Shown here: positions 1 through 8,433 of the stretch, piece after piece
Layout: each line of letters opens with the position of its first letter
How positions within the stretch are numbered: the stretch's first letter is position 1
Source: JAPUEK01 sp963815355
Lineage (GTDB): Bacteria; Pseudomonadota; Alphaproteobacteria; Rhodobacterales; Rhodobacteraceae
Reading direction: 5' to 3'
Length of the DNA: 64,000 bases
NCBI GenBank assembly: GCA_963815355.1
Contig: CAWFGJ010000012.1
Location: 124,001-188,000, forward strand
The notes under the pieces: generated by a model
Database searches by the model: none
What the model was told of the DNA's origin: nothing
What the model saw: only the letters and a program-made list of their open reading frames with translations
Made by a program: the position numbers and the translations under genes

Positions 1-1
1 C

Positions 2-1656
2 CTGCTCTACGGCCGCGCCGGGATCGACCAGCTTTTTGGCGGCGCAGGCAATGATACGCTGGAGGGCGGCGCAGGGGCTGACCGACTCGACGGGGGGCGG
101 GCATGGATTGGGCCAGCTATGCCACCTCAACCAAATCCATCACCGCCGATCTGTCCGGCCTGACCGCGGGCAGCGGCGACGCGGCCGGCGACCAGTTCCT
201 TGACGTCGAGGGGCTGTTGGGTTCGGCCCGCAACGACACCCTGACAGGCGCTCTGACCGCCAGCGCGCTGGACGGCGGCGCGGGCAATGACCTGCTGCGG
301 GGGCGCGGCGGCGATGACAGCCTGTTCGGCGGCCTGGGCAACGACACACTGTCAGGCGGCGGCGGGGCGAACCTGCTGGATGGCGGGGCGGGCACCGATT
401 GGGTCAGCTATGCCAGCGCTGCCGCCGCCATTCGGCTAAACCTTGCCCTGCCCGGCCAGAACGGCGGCGACGCGGCAGGTGACAGCTATACCAGCATTGA
501 GGCCTTTGCCGGCTCTGCCTTTGCCGACACGCTTTCCGGCGATTCCGATGCCAATCTGTTCGACGGCGGCCAGGGCGATGACCTGATTTCCGGCGCTGCG
601 GGCAATGACACCCTGCTTGGCGGGCTGGGCAATGACACGCTGATCGGCGGCGCGGGGGCCGATGTACTGACGGGCGGCGCGGGGCTGGATTGGGCCAGCT
701 ATGCCGATGCCACCGCCGCCGTGCGCGTCGATCTGGCCAAACCCGCGACCAACCTCGGCGATGCCCTCGGCGATTTACTGACCGAGATTGAAGGCATCCT
801 CGGCACCCGCTTTGAAGACACCCTGCGCGGCGGTTCGGGCCATGACATGCTGTCCGGGGCCGCGGCCAATGACGTGCTCTTTGGGGCCGCAGGCAACGAC
901 ACGCTTTACGGCGGCACCGGCAACGACATTCTCGAAGGGGGCGCGGGCGCGGACCGGCTGGAAGGGGGCGAGGGTTATGACTGGGCGGTCTACACCAGTT
1001 CCACCGGCGCGGTGAAAGTCGATCTTGTGACGCCCACGCTGAACACCGGCGACGCCAAGGGCGATCTCTACTTTGAGATTGAGGGCCTGCGCGGCGGTCT
1101 TGGCGCCGACACCCTTTTCGGAACCGCCCGCAACGACAAGATCGACGGCGACGCCGGCAATGACAGCCTTTTGGGGCGGGAGGGCGATGACACCCTCTGG
1201 GGCGGGCTGGGCAATGACACGCTCGACGGCGGCGACGGCGCGGATGAGATGTATGGCGGCGACGGGGCCGACCGGCTGATCGGGGCGGGCGGCAATGACA
1301 CGCTTTGGGCCGGGGCTGGCAACGACCGGCTGGAAGGGGGCGCGGGCGATGACCTGCTGATGGGCGGCCTTGGGGCCGACCAATTCATCCACTCTGGCGC
1401 CGAGGCCGATGGAAATGACCTTATCATCGATTACAGCGCCAGCCTTGGCGATCTGCTCGTCTACACAGGCACGGGTGCGGCGCGGAGCGATTTCCGCGTC
1501 GATATCCTCCGCCTTGATGCCGTCGGTTCAGCCACCATGTCCGAGGCACAGATCATCCACATCCCGACAGGCCGCATTCTATGGACGCTCAGCGATGGGG
1601 CGGGCATGACCGACATCTTCCTGCGGATCGGGACCACAAACTACGATCTCGTCTAG
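2..1656 (+). CDS. RTX calcium-binding repeat protein, C-terminal part, frameshifted
   Basis: Secreted or surface RTX protein with many glycine/aspartate nonapeptides of the GGxGxDxLx type, which bind calcium and fold as a beta-roll outside the cell. The 5' end lies outside the window. Bases 2-91 encode RTX repeats in frame 2, while everything from about base 98 to the TAG at 1654-1656 continues the same repeats in frame 1. One G missing from the run at 92-97 explains the switch, since a seventh G restores the LDGGAG-DW junction seen at the later modules. Four 97-residue modules follow. The C-terminus ends in an aspartate-rich then hydrophobic stretch closing with Asp-Leu-Val, as in type I secretion substrates. 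No secretion ABC or HlyD gene is visible. The break is either a sequencing error or real inactivation. Substrate or function cannot be told. Confidence 0.85.
106..1269 (+). repeat. Four tandem 291-bp (97-residue) RTX modules
   Basis: Modules start at 106, 397, 688 and 979, exactly 291 bp apart. Each opens with an Asp-Trp-(Ala/Val) strand, has a GDA-x-GD motif about 30 residues in and an I/V-E-(G/A) motif about 10 further on, then runs into glycine/aspartate nonapeptides. The copies are diverged at the DNA level but keep exact length, pointing to old internal duplication. Confidence 0.85.
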
Positions 1657-1737
1657 GCACCTGCACCCTAACCCTATGCAATTTCCTCAAATTCGCCTTA
1701 AATCATCGCTAGGCACATCGGGTGGAGGCGACGCGAG

Positions 1738-3177
1738 ATGGATACAATCACCCCCCTGCTTTTGTGCGGTGGCTCTGGCACGCGGCTTTGGCCGGTGTCG
1801 CGCAAGGGCTATCCCAAACAATTCTCTCCGCTTTTCGGTCCGCTCAGCCTGTTTCAACAGTCTGCCACCCGCCTGTCCGGCCCCGGCTATGCCCGGCCCT
1901 TGGTCATCACCAACACCGATTTCCGCTTTATCGTGGTCGAACAACTGGCCGCCCTGCAGATGGACCCGGCCGCGATCCTCATAGAGCCTGAGGGGCGCAA
2001 CACCGCACCCGCCATCCTTGCCGCCCTTCTGCACATCGCGGAAACTGATCCGGGCGGGCTGGTGCTTGTGGCCCCGTCCGACCATGTGATCCCCGACGCC
2101 GCGGCCTTCCGCGCCACCGTCGCCGCCGCGCTGCCCGCCGCCAAGGCAGGACGAATCGTCACCTTTGGCATCCGCCCCGAACGGGCCGAAACCGGCTATG
2201 GTTGGCTGGAACTCTCCACCCAGCCCCAAGACGCCAGCCCCCAGCCCCTGAAACGCTTTGTCGAGAAACCCGACGCCGCCACCGCCCAAACCATGCTCGC
2301 GGCGGGCACCTACCTTTGGAACGCCGGGATTTTCCTGTTCAGCGTCCAAGCGGCCCTTGCCGCCTTCCGCGCCCACGCCCCCGCCCTTATCCCCCCCGTG
2401 ACCGCCGCTGTGGACGGGGCCACCCGCGATCTGGGCTTTCTGCGGCTGGCCCCCGGCCCTTGGGCCAAGGCTGAAGACATCTCGATCGACTATGCCGTGA
2501 TGGAACATGCGCCCAACCTTGATGCCGTGCCCTTTGGTGCGGGTTGGTCCGATCTGGGCGACTGGGACGCCGTCTGGCGCGAGGCCCCGGCCCGCGACGC
2601 TGCGGATAACCTGTGCAGCGGCGGGGTTGTCGCACTTGATTGCTCGGGCAGCCTTTTGCGCAGCGACAGCCCCGATCAGGTGCTGGTCGGCATTGGCCTG
2701 CATGATATGGTTGCCGTCGCCACCGCCGATGCGGTGCTGATCGCGCCCCGCGCCCGCGCGCAAGAGGTGAAATCGGCCGTCGCCGCGCTCAAGGCCAAGG
2801 GCCTGAAACAGGCCGACGCCTTCCCCCGCGATCACCGCCCCTGGGGTTGGTTCGAAACGCTGGCCCTTGCAGACCGCTTTCAGGTCAAGCGCATCGTGGT
2901 CAAGCCCGGCGCGGCCTTGTCGTTGCAAAGCCATGTGCACCGGGCCGAACATTGGGTCGTGGTATCGGGCACCGCACGCGTCACCATTGGTGATCGCGTG
3001 CAACTGCTAACCGAAAATCAGTCCGTTTTTATCCCCTTGGGCGAAAAACACCGGCTAGAGAACCCCGGCCGCGTGCCGATGGTGCTGATAGAGGTGCAGA
3101 CCGGCTCCTACCTGGGCGAGGACGACATCACCCGCTACGAAGACGTCTACGCCCGCGGCCCCGGCGCCAAGGGCTAA
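1738..3177 (+). CDS. manC: Mannose-1-phosphate guanylyltransferase / mannose-6-phosphate isomerase
   Basis: Makes GDP-mannose from mannose-1-phosphate and GTP for polysaccharide or LPS synthesis. It is the long type II form, with an isomerase-like cupin domain at the C-terminus. The nucleotidyltransferase signature GGSGTRLWP followed by SR and PKQF is at residues 11-29. PSDH (113-116), FVEKP (174-178) and YLWNAG (192-197) are in the expected order. The cupin region occupies roughly 340-479. Length 479 is normal for the family. The ATG at 1738 has GGAGG nine bases upstream. Its TAA (3175-3177) overlaps the convergent stop of ugd, so the two nucleotide-sugar genes face each other. Together they suggest local exopolysaccharide precursor supply. 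Confidence 0.95.
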   Translation: MDTITPLLLCGGSGTRLWPVSRKGYPKQFSPLFGPLSLFQQSATRLSGPGYARPLVITNTDFRFIVVEQLAALQMDPAAILIEPEGRNTAPAILAALLHIAETDPGGLVLVAPSDHVIPDAAAFRATVAAALPAAKAGRIVTFGIRPERAETGYGWLELSTQPQDASPQPLKRFVEKPDAATAQTMLAAGTYLWNAGIFLFSVQAALAAFRAHAPALIPPVTAAVDGATRDLGFLRLAPGPWAKAEDISIDYAVMEHAPNLDAVPFGAGWSDLGDWDAVWREAPARDAADNLCSGGVVALDCSGSLLRSDSPDQVLVGIGLHDMVAVATADAVLIAPRARAQEVKSAVAALKAKGLKQADAFPRDHRPWGWFETLALADRFQVKRIVVKPGAALSLQSHVHRAEHWVVVSGTARVTIGDRVQLLTENQSVFIPLGEKHRLENPGRVPMVLIEVQTGSYLGEDDITRYEDVYARGPGAKG

Positions 3178-4478
3178 CGCCCCACGCCCACATAGGTTTC
3201 AAACCCGGCCTCTTTCGCCTCTTCGGTGGAATAGACGTTGCGCAGGTCGGCCATGCGGGCGACCTCCATCTTCTTGGCAAGCTTGGACAAATCCAGCGCC
3301 CGGAATTCATTCCACTCGGTCAGCAGCACCACCAACTGCGCGCCCTGCGCCGCATGATAGGGGTTTTCCACCCATTTCACGCCCGGCAACAATGCCTCGC
3401 CCTCGCGGCGGCCTTGCGGGTCCACCACCCGCACCTTCGCGCCAGCCCCGACCAAAGCCGGGATGATCGTCAATGAGGGCGCATCGCGCATGTCATCGGT
3501 GTTGGGCTTGAAGGTCACGCCGAACACCGCAATCGTCTTGCCGTTCAACACCCCGTCGCACAGATCCTCAATCTTCTCGATCATCCGGCGCTTGATCTCT
3601 TCGTTGACCTTGATCACCGTCTCGGTGATTTGCATCGGCACAGCATGATCCTGCCCGATCCGGGCCAACGCCTTGGTATCCTTGGGGAAACACGATCCGC
3701 CGTAACCCGGCCCTGCGTGCAGGAACTTGTTGCCGATCCGCCCGTCCATCCCCATGCCCTTGGAGACATCCTTGATATCCGCGCCCACCCGCTCACACAG
3801 GGCCGCGATCTCATTGATAAAGGTGATCTTCACCGCCAAAAACGCGTTGGCGGCGTATTTGATCATCTCGGCACTTTCCAATCCGGTGTAGACCACCGGG
3901 AAATCGCGCAGGAACAACGGGCGGTAGATGTCGCCCATCACCTTGCGCGCGCGGGCGGTCTCTACCCCCACAACCACACGGTCAGGGCGCATGAAATCGT
4001 CAATCGCGGCCCCCTCGCGCAGGAATTCGGGGTTGGAGGCCACGTCAAACTCGGCCCCCGGATTGGCCGCGCGGGCCGCCTCGGCCACTTTGCGGTTGGT
4101 GCCGACCGGCACCGTCGATTTGGTGACAATCACCGCATAACCGGTCAGCGCCCGGCCGATCTCGGCGGCTGCCGCCATCACATAGGTCAAATCTGCATGG
4201 CCATCGCCGCGGCGCGTCGGCGTGCCCACGGCGATGAACACCGCCTCGGCCCCGGCCACCGCCTCGGCCAGATCCAGCGTAAACGACAGCCGCCCCGCGG
4301 CCACGTTCTTGGCCATCAGCGTCTGCAAACCCGGCTCAAATATTGGCACTTCACCGGCCAAAAGCCGTTCAATCTTGGCCGGGTCTTTGTCGACGCAGAC
4401 CACCTCGTGCCCGAAATCTGAAAAACAAACCCCCGAGACCAGCCCGACATACCCTGTCCCGATCATCGCAATCTTCAT
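3174..4478 (-). CDS. ugd: UDP-glucose 6-dehydrogenase
   Basis: Oxidises UDP-glucose twice with NAD+ to UDP-glucuronate, a precursor of acidic polysaccharides. The 434-residue protein starts with an NAD-binding GTGYVG motif (residues 7-12). It carries the substrate lysine region MIKYAANAF (about 206-214) and the catalytic cysteine Cys263 in GPGYGGSCFPKD. The cysteine context fits UDP-glucose rather than GDP-mannose dehydrogenase, although both belong to one superfamily and manC is next door. An upstream in-frame extension to 4571 was rejected: the ATG at 4476-4478 begins exactly at the conserved Rossmann strand and has CAGGA upstream. A perfect TTGACA lies about 50 bases further upstream. Confidence 0.94.
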   Translation of the reverse strand: MKIAMIGTGYVGLVSGVCFSDFGHEVVCVDKDPAKIERLLAGEVPIFEPGLQTLMAKNVAAGRLSFTLDLAEAVAGAEAVFIAVGTPTRRGDGHADLTYVMAAAAEIGRALTGYAVIVTKSTVPVGTNRKVAEAARAANPGAEFDVASNPEFLREGAAIDDFMRPDRVVVGVETARARKVMGDIYRPLFLRDFPVVYTGLESAEMIKYAANAFLAVKITFINEIAALCERVGADIKDVSKGMGMDGRIGNKFLHAGPGYGGSCFPKDTKALARIGQDHAVPMQITETVIKVNEEIKRRMIEKIEDLCDGVLNGKTIAVFGVTFKPNTDDMRDAPSLTIIPALVGAGAKVRVVDPQGRREGEALLPGVKWVENPYHAAQGAQLVVLLTEWNEFRALDLSKLAKKMEVARMADLRNVYSTEEAKEAGFETYVGVGR

Positions 4479-4506
4479 GAAACCCGTCCTGACATTTGTT
4501 TCTCTC

Positions 4507-4535
4507 TGTCTACGGTTACAGAATAAACCTGTCAA
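4507..4535 (-). promoter_or_regulatory. Predicted sigma-70 promoter of ugd
   Basis: On the minus strand TTGACA (4530-4535) is followed after 17 bases by TAGACA (4507-4512). The start codon of ugd lies about 29 bases further on. The -35 is a perfect match and the -10 matches three of six positions. Confidence 0.45.
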
Positions 4536-4539
4536 ATTG

Positions 4540-4571
4540 ATGAGGGCCGGGAAACAGTTCCCAGCCCTCAT
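4540..4571 (-). terminator. Hairpin terminator after the glycine-rich gene
   Basis: ATGAGGGC (4540-4547) pairs with GCCCTCAT (4564-4571), and GGGAA with TTCCC inside, leaving a 4-base loop and one C/A mismatch. It begins 25 bases past the stop of the minus-strand gene ending at 4597. There is only a short T stretch, so it may be a weak rho-independent terminator. It separates this transcript from the ugd promoter. Confidence 0.55.
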
Positions 4572-4596
4572 TCCGCTTGTCCCGTAAATGGCCGGC

Positions 4597-5469
4597 TCAG
4601 GAAATCGCCGTGATCAGCACAAACCCATCCCCGCCGCGCCCGCCTGCCCCGCCGGTGATGCCGCCGCCACCGCCGCCGCCGCCACAACCGCGCGCGCCAA
4701 AACCCCCGGCCCCGCCCGCGCCTGCGTTGAACGATCCGCCGCCCGTGCCGCCCGAAAACACCGGCGGCACCCACAGCTCAAACCCCGCGCTGCCGTCGCC
4801 GCCCCCGGCAAGGCCCCCGGCAATGGACGGCCACAACCCCGCAGCGGAAACCCCTCCGCCCGCGAAATCGGCCGAGGTCGTGCCCGCACCCCCTGCGCCC
4901 CCGGTCAGAAACACCGCCGCCGCCGCGCCCGTCGCATTGGTGCCAACCGCGCCGGTGTGGGCACCGCCCGCGTTCCCAGTCATACCGTTGGTCACCACGA
5001 AACTGCCCAGCGCGAAAAACGCACCCCCGCCCGTGGTGCCCGCTGCCCCCGCCGCTCCCGCCGCCGAGGCGGTGCCGTTCCCGCCACTGCCCGCGGCATT
5101 CACGCCGATCAGGATCAAGGGCTGGCTGAATGCGGGGCCCAGCCCCACTGCAGACGGGCTGCCCGCGCCGCCCGCAAGACCGCCGGTTCCGGCCAGCACA
5201 TACAGCGTCTCCGGCAACAGACCCGCCGCGACGGTTGTGCGTGCAACCGCTCCAGACCCGCCGCCACCGCCGCCGCCACGCGCCGTGCCCGATCCGCCGG
5301 AAAAGCCGTTTCCGCCACCGCCACCGCCGCCGACCACCACGATCTGCAACAAGGTTGTGCCCACCGGCACGGTATAGGCCTGCCACGCCCCCGTCCCGCT
5401 GCCCGCGCCGACCGGATCAAACCGGCGCGTGCTGGGCGCGAGCTTGGGCAGATGAAAGGGAAAACTCAT
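4597..5469 (-). CDS. Glycine-rich tail-fibre/surface-like protein
   Basis: A 290-residue protein whose first 35 residues look like a small beta domain, followed by a region extremely rich in glycine, alanine and serine with several runs of six or more glycines. The C-terminal GGDGFVLI strand motif resembles the closing strand of glycine-rich domains found in phage tail and surface proteins. There is no obvious signal peptide. The ATG (5467-5469) overlaps the TGA of the upstream gene by one base, so translation is probably coupled. Function is unknown. The composition, position and partners suggest a structural, extracellular or particle-associated role, which is inference. Confidence 0.75.
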   Translation of the reverse strand: MSFPFHLPKLAPSTRRFDPVGAGSGTGAWQAYTVPVGTTLLQIVVVGGGGGGGNGFSGGSGTARGGGGGGGSGAVARTTVAAGLLPETLYVLAGTGGLAGGAGSPSAVGLGPAFSQPLILIGVNAAGSGGNGTASAAGAAGAAGTTGGGAFFALGSFVVTNGMTGNAGGAHTGAVGTNATGAAAAVFLTGGAGGAGTTSADFAGGGVSAAGLWPSIAGGLAGGGDGSAGFELWVPPVFSGGTGGGSFNAGAGGAGGFGARGCGGGGGGGGITGGAGGRGGDGFVLITAIS

Positions 5470-5882
5470 CAGTAATCCCCTCCGACCGCCGAAACCGCAT
5501 AGCCGCCCGCCACTGCCGTGCCCAAGGTCACATGCAACCGATAGCCCGCAGGGACCGGAATGTTCATCCCGTATTCATAGCCATTCAGCGCAGCCACCTC
5601 GCTGTTGGTGGTGGCGGGCAACGACAACTCCCCCACCAACGCATTGTTGGCTGCGGTGGCATTGCTGGACCCGTTGTTCAGAAACACCCGCAAAACCGAG
5701 GCCACATTGGCCCCGCGCGGACGCACGATCAGCTTTTGCAGAAATGAACCATTGGTGGCATCGGCGGTGAAAATCGTCTCCACCGTGCCGGTTCCATCCT
5801 TGGCCGTGTTGGCCGCGGTGATCCCGTTGACCCACTCAATATGTGCGATTTTGGAAAAGATCGGGGCGGTATTGCCGGGCAT
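5469..5882 (-). CDS. Hypothetical protein of the DUF2793 cassette
   Basis: A 137-residue protein with no family I can name. It is rich in Ala, Asn, Thr and Val with alternating hydrophobic residues, as in a beta-sandwich, and has no signal peptide, cysteine pair or membrane segment. It contains LIVRPRGANVASVLRVFLN-like strands around residues 50-70. It sits between the DUF2793 gene (10 bases upstream) and the glycine-rich gene (one-base overlap), so the three are probably one operon. A virion-tail or surface-appendage component is possible but not shown. Confidence 0.75.
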   Translation of the reverse strand: MPGNTAPIFSKIAHIEWVNGITAANTAKDGTGTVETIFTADATNGSFLQKLIVRPRGANVASVLRVFLNNGSSNATAANNALVGELSLPATTNSEVAALNGYEYGMNIPVPAGYRLHVTLGTAVAGGYAVSAVGGDY

Positions 5883-5892
5883 GAGCCTACTC

Positions 5893-6780
5893 CTAGTTGA
5901 AAAAACATTGTTGGTTCAAGGCGATCTGGACCCCGTATTTGACCGAAGGCGCCACCGTCCACGGCGTGCCACCCGCCCCCACGATCACATCGCCTTTGTC
6001 CCCCGTGGGCGCCGAGGCCGGGGCAAGCACATGCGTCACGCCCCCCGCCCGCGCCTTGATCGTGCCGCTCGCGGTGTTCAGCCAAACCTCGCCATTGGCC
6101 GGGCTGACCGGATCCCCCGCTTGCCCGCCCAACTTTAACGGCGCAGGCAAGCTGACCTGCCCCGAGGCGGGCGCGATGCTCAGACCGGTGAAAAACGCCG
6201 ATCCGTCGGCGCTGACCTTGATGGAAAAGGCATCCGATCCGGCGGTGCCCATCTCGGCCCGGCCCGACCAGTTGGTTTGAAACAGCAGGCTTGCCGTGTC
6301 GCTGGCGCTGGCCTTGTTCAGCTTCAACTGATGCCCGCCACCCGCATGGTTCAACAGCGTCGCATCGGATGACACTGTCAGCCGGTTGGTCGTATCCGCC
6401 GCCGCGTTGACCCCGATCTGGCCGACCTGCAACGCGCTGTCGGCCTGCGTTTTCCACGCCGCACCATCATAGCTTGCCACCGCCGCCTCTGCCGCGACCC
6501 ACGCCCGCCACCCGGCCAGCGGCGCATGAAACTGCCACGCGCCGTCCTGCCACAGGGCCACGCGCCCCGCTTGACCAGCCCAGACCCCCGTTGCCCCTGC
6601 CGCCACGATGTGACGCTGCCCGGCCACCGGCCCCACCGGCGCGACGGTGCGCGTCCGGTCCGCCACGGCCAGTTGCACCAGCACATCCAGACGCATCAGC
6701 GCCTCATTGTGGGTGACATGCTTTTGCGCCTGCGCGGGCTGGATCAGCGGCAGGGACAAGATGGGGGATAGATCAGACAT
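5893..6780 (-). CDS. DUF2793 domain protein
   Basis: A 295-residue protein whose N-terminus carries the diagnostic QKHVTHNEAL...LD block (about residues 18-33) of DUF2793, a family I know mainly from Rhodobacterales and phage-like loci. The middle part has tail-fibre-like segments rich in Ala, Gly and Asp. The ATG at 6778-6780 has a strong GGAGG seven bases upstream. The in-frame extension to 6810 lacks such a site. It heads a three-gene unit with the 137-residue and glycine-rich proteins. No terminase, capsid, portal or other tail gene lies near, so it is not a prophage remnant that can be recognised here. Role unknown. Confidence 0.85.
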   Translation of the reverse strand: MSDLSPILSLPLIQPAQAQKHVTHNEALMRLDVLVQLAVADRTRTVAPVGPVAGQRHIVAAGATGVWAGQAGRVALWQDGAWQFHAPLAGWRAWVAAEAAVASYDGAAWKTQADSALQVGQIGVNAAADTTNRLTVSSDATLLNHAGGGHQLKLNKASASDTASLLFQTNWSGRAEMGTAGSDAFSIKVSADGSAFFTGLSIAPASGQVSLPAPLKLGGQAGDPVSPANGEVWLNTASGTIKARAGGVTHVLAPASAPTGDKGDVIVGAGGTPWTVAPSVKYGVQIALNQQCFFN

Positions 6781-6887
6781 GAAACCTCCGCGGGGAACGC
6801 CGTGGAGCAAACGCTAGTGCTGCGGGGTTAACACGGCAAAAGCCCGGCGCGCGCCGCAACCGCGCGGCACGCAACAGGCTTCAGGCT

Positions 6888-7781
6888 TCAGGCTTCTGGT
6901 GCAAAGGCGGTCGGCACCGCCGCCGGAGGCACCCGCGCCTCGCGCAGCGTCACCCAGCTTATCGCCCCGATGATCATCGCGCCGCCGACCAGCACCCACA
7001 GATCCACCGCCTCGCCAAACCCCACCGCGCCCAGCGTCGTGGCCCAGATAAGCTGCAAAAACGTCACCGGCTGCGTCACCGCCAAGGGGGCCGCGCGAAA
7101 CGCCCGTGTCATGCAATAATGCCCCATCGTCGCCAAAGCCGCGACCACCGCCAGCCACAGGGCTTGCACGCCCGTCACAGGCACCCACACCGCCCAGGCA
7201 ACCGGGGCCAGCCCCAGCGTGACCGTCAAAGACAACATCGCCACCACGGTAGAGGCCGAAACCATCCCGCTTAACCGCTTGGCGAACAAGTAACTTCCAG
7301 CAAAGCACAGCGCGGCTGCGACCTGCGCGTAATGCCCCGGCTCCAACACCTGCACGCCCGGGCGCAACACCACCAGGCTGCCCGCCAAAGCCACCGCCAC
7401 CGCCAAAACCCGCTCCAGCGACAAGCGCTCACCAAAGATCAGCGCGCCAGCCACCAGCAAGATAACCGGGCTCAGATAGCCAATCGCCGTCACCTGAGCG
7501 ACCGGAATCCGGGCCATCGCGTAAAACCAGAAGATGACCGCCCCGGTGTGCACCACCCCGCGCCCGGCGAACAGCCACAGCGCCCCCGGCGGAAACCCGC
7601 GCCGCAACATCGGGCGCAGCATCGGCAACAGGAACAGCACACCAAAGAAAAACCGCAGAAACGCCGACTGCGCCGCGGGCAGATCGGTGCCCAAGGACCG
7701 CACCACCCCCTGGACGCCTACGAAGGACAGGCCAGAGGCCACCATCCACAAAACGCCCGCCAACCGGCCCGATCCTGTCAT
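6888..7781 (-). CDS. EamA/DMT-family transporter
   Basis: Inner-membrane permease of the drug/metabolite transporter superfamily, 297 residues with about ten hydrophobic helices in two EamA repeats (roughly 5-140 and 150-285). Conserved features include an early helix leading to FLRFFFGVL and PVAQVTAIGYLSPV at the end of repeat one. The ATG at 7779-7781 was chosen because the upstream in-frame extension to 8063 is an arginine/tryptophan-rich shadow of lysE. It lies 46 bases downstream of the LysE-type gene on the same strand, so the two may be cotranscribed. Substrate cannot be read from sequence. Confidence 0.9.
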   Translation of the reverse strand: MTGSGRLAGVLWMVASGLSFVGVQGVVRSLGTDLPAAQSAFLRFFFGVLFLLPMLRPMLRRGFPPGALWLFAGRGVVHTGAVIFWFYAMARIPVAQVTAIGYLSPVILLVAGALIFGERLSLERVLAVAVALAGSLVVLRPGVQVLEPGHYAQVAAALCFAGSYLFAKRLSGMVSASTVVAMLSLTVTLGLAPVAWAVWVPVTGVQALWLAVVAALATMGHYCMTRAFRAAPLAVTQPVTFLQLIWATTLGAVGFGEAVDLWVLVGGAMIIGAISWVTLREARVPPAAVPTAFAPEA

Positions 7782-7827
7782 TCCCGTGCGCCCCTTGGCC
7801 CTGTCGACTGCGCGCACAAAACCCGCT

Positions 7828-8433
7828 TCACCCGCCAAAGGCAAGACCCGCCGCGATGGCCCACATCGTTGAACCCACAAGGATTTCCAACCACACCCAC
7901 GCCCGTGGGTTGGCAAAAACCGGGGCGAGGAACCGCGCCCCAAAGCCCAGCGCCGAGAAAAAGCCGAACGATCCCAGCGCCGCCCCCACCCCGAACGCCA
8001 ACCTGTGCGGATCATACTGCGCCGCAATCGACCCCAGCAGCACCACCGTATCCAGATAGACATGCGGATTGGCCCAAGTCAGCACCAGACAGGTCAGCAA
8101 CACCTTGCCCAAGGGCGCGGCCGCACCTGCACCCGGCTTCAAAGCCTCACCGCCGCGCGCGGCAGACCGGAACCGCAAGGCCCCGTAAACGATCAGGAAA
8201 ATCACGCCACCCCAGCGCATCGCCTCGCCCAGCCAAGGCACCCGCACCGAGACGATGCCAAAGCCCGTCACCCCCGCCGCGATCAGCAGCGCATCCGACA
8301 AGGCACAGACCAGCACCACCGCGCCCACATGCTCTCGCCGCAAACCCTGCCGCAAAACGAAGGCATTTTGTGCCCCGATCGCAAGGATCAGGCTGACCGA
8401 AACCAAAAAGCCCTGAATCGCGGCCTCATGCAT
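7828..8433 (-). CDS. LysE/ArgO-type amino-acid exporter
   Basis: A 201-residue inner-membrane exporter of the LysE superfamily with about six hydrophobic segments. The characteristic AIGAQNAFVLRQGL motif is near residues 18-31 and LTWANPHVYLDT is in the second half. These match the basic amino-acid (Lys/Arg) exporter branch rather than RhtB. The chosen ATG (8431-8433) lies within the end of the upstream ACT-domain gene, with an 8-base overlap, implying translational coupling. An earlier in-frame start would extend into that gene without family support. Which amino acid it exports is uncertain. Confidence 0.9.
   Translation of the reverse strand: MHEAAIQGFLVSVSLILAIGAQNAFVLRQGLRREHVGAVVLVCALSDALLIAAGVTGFGIVSVRVPWLGEAMRWGGVIFLIVYGALRFRSAARGGEALKPGAGAAAPLGKVLLTCLVLTWANPHVYLDTVVLLGSIAAQYDPHRLAFGVGAALGSFGFFSALGFGARFLAPVFANPRAWVWLEILVGSTMWAIAAGLAFGG

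Noticed and set aside
4577..5377. Proline-rich plus-strand frame
   Set aside because: Complement of the glycine-rich minus-strand gene, which is coupled to its neighbour and has a terminator.
4597..6780. Prophage remnant
   Set aside because: No terminase, portal, capsid, lysis or integrase gene; only three tail-like proteins.
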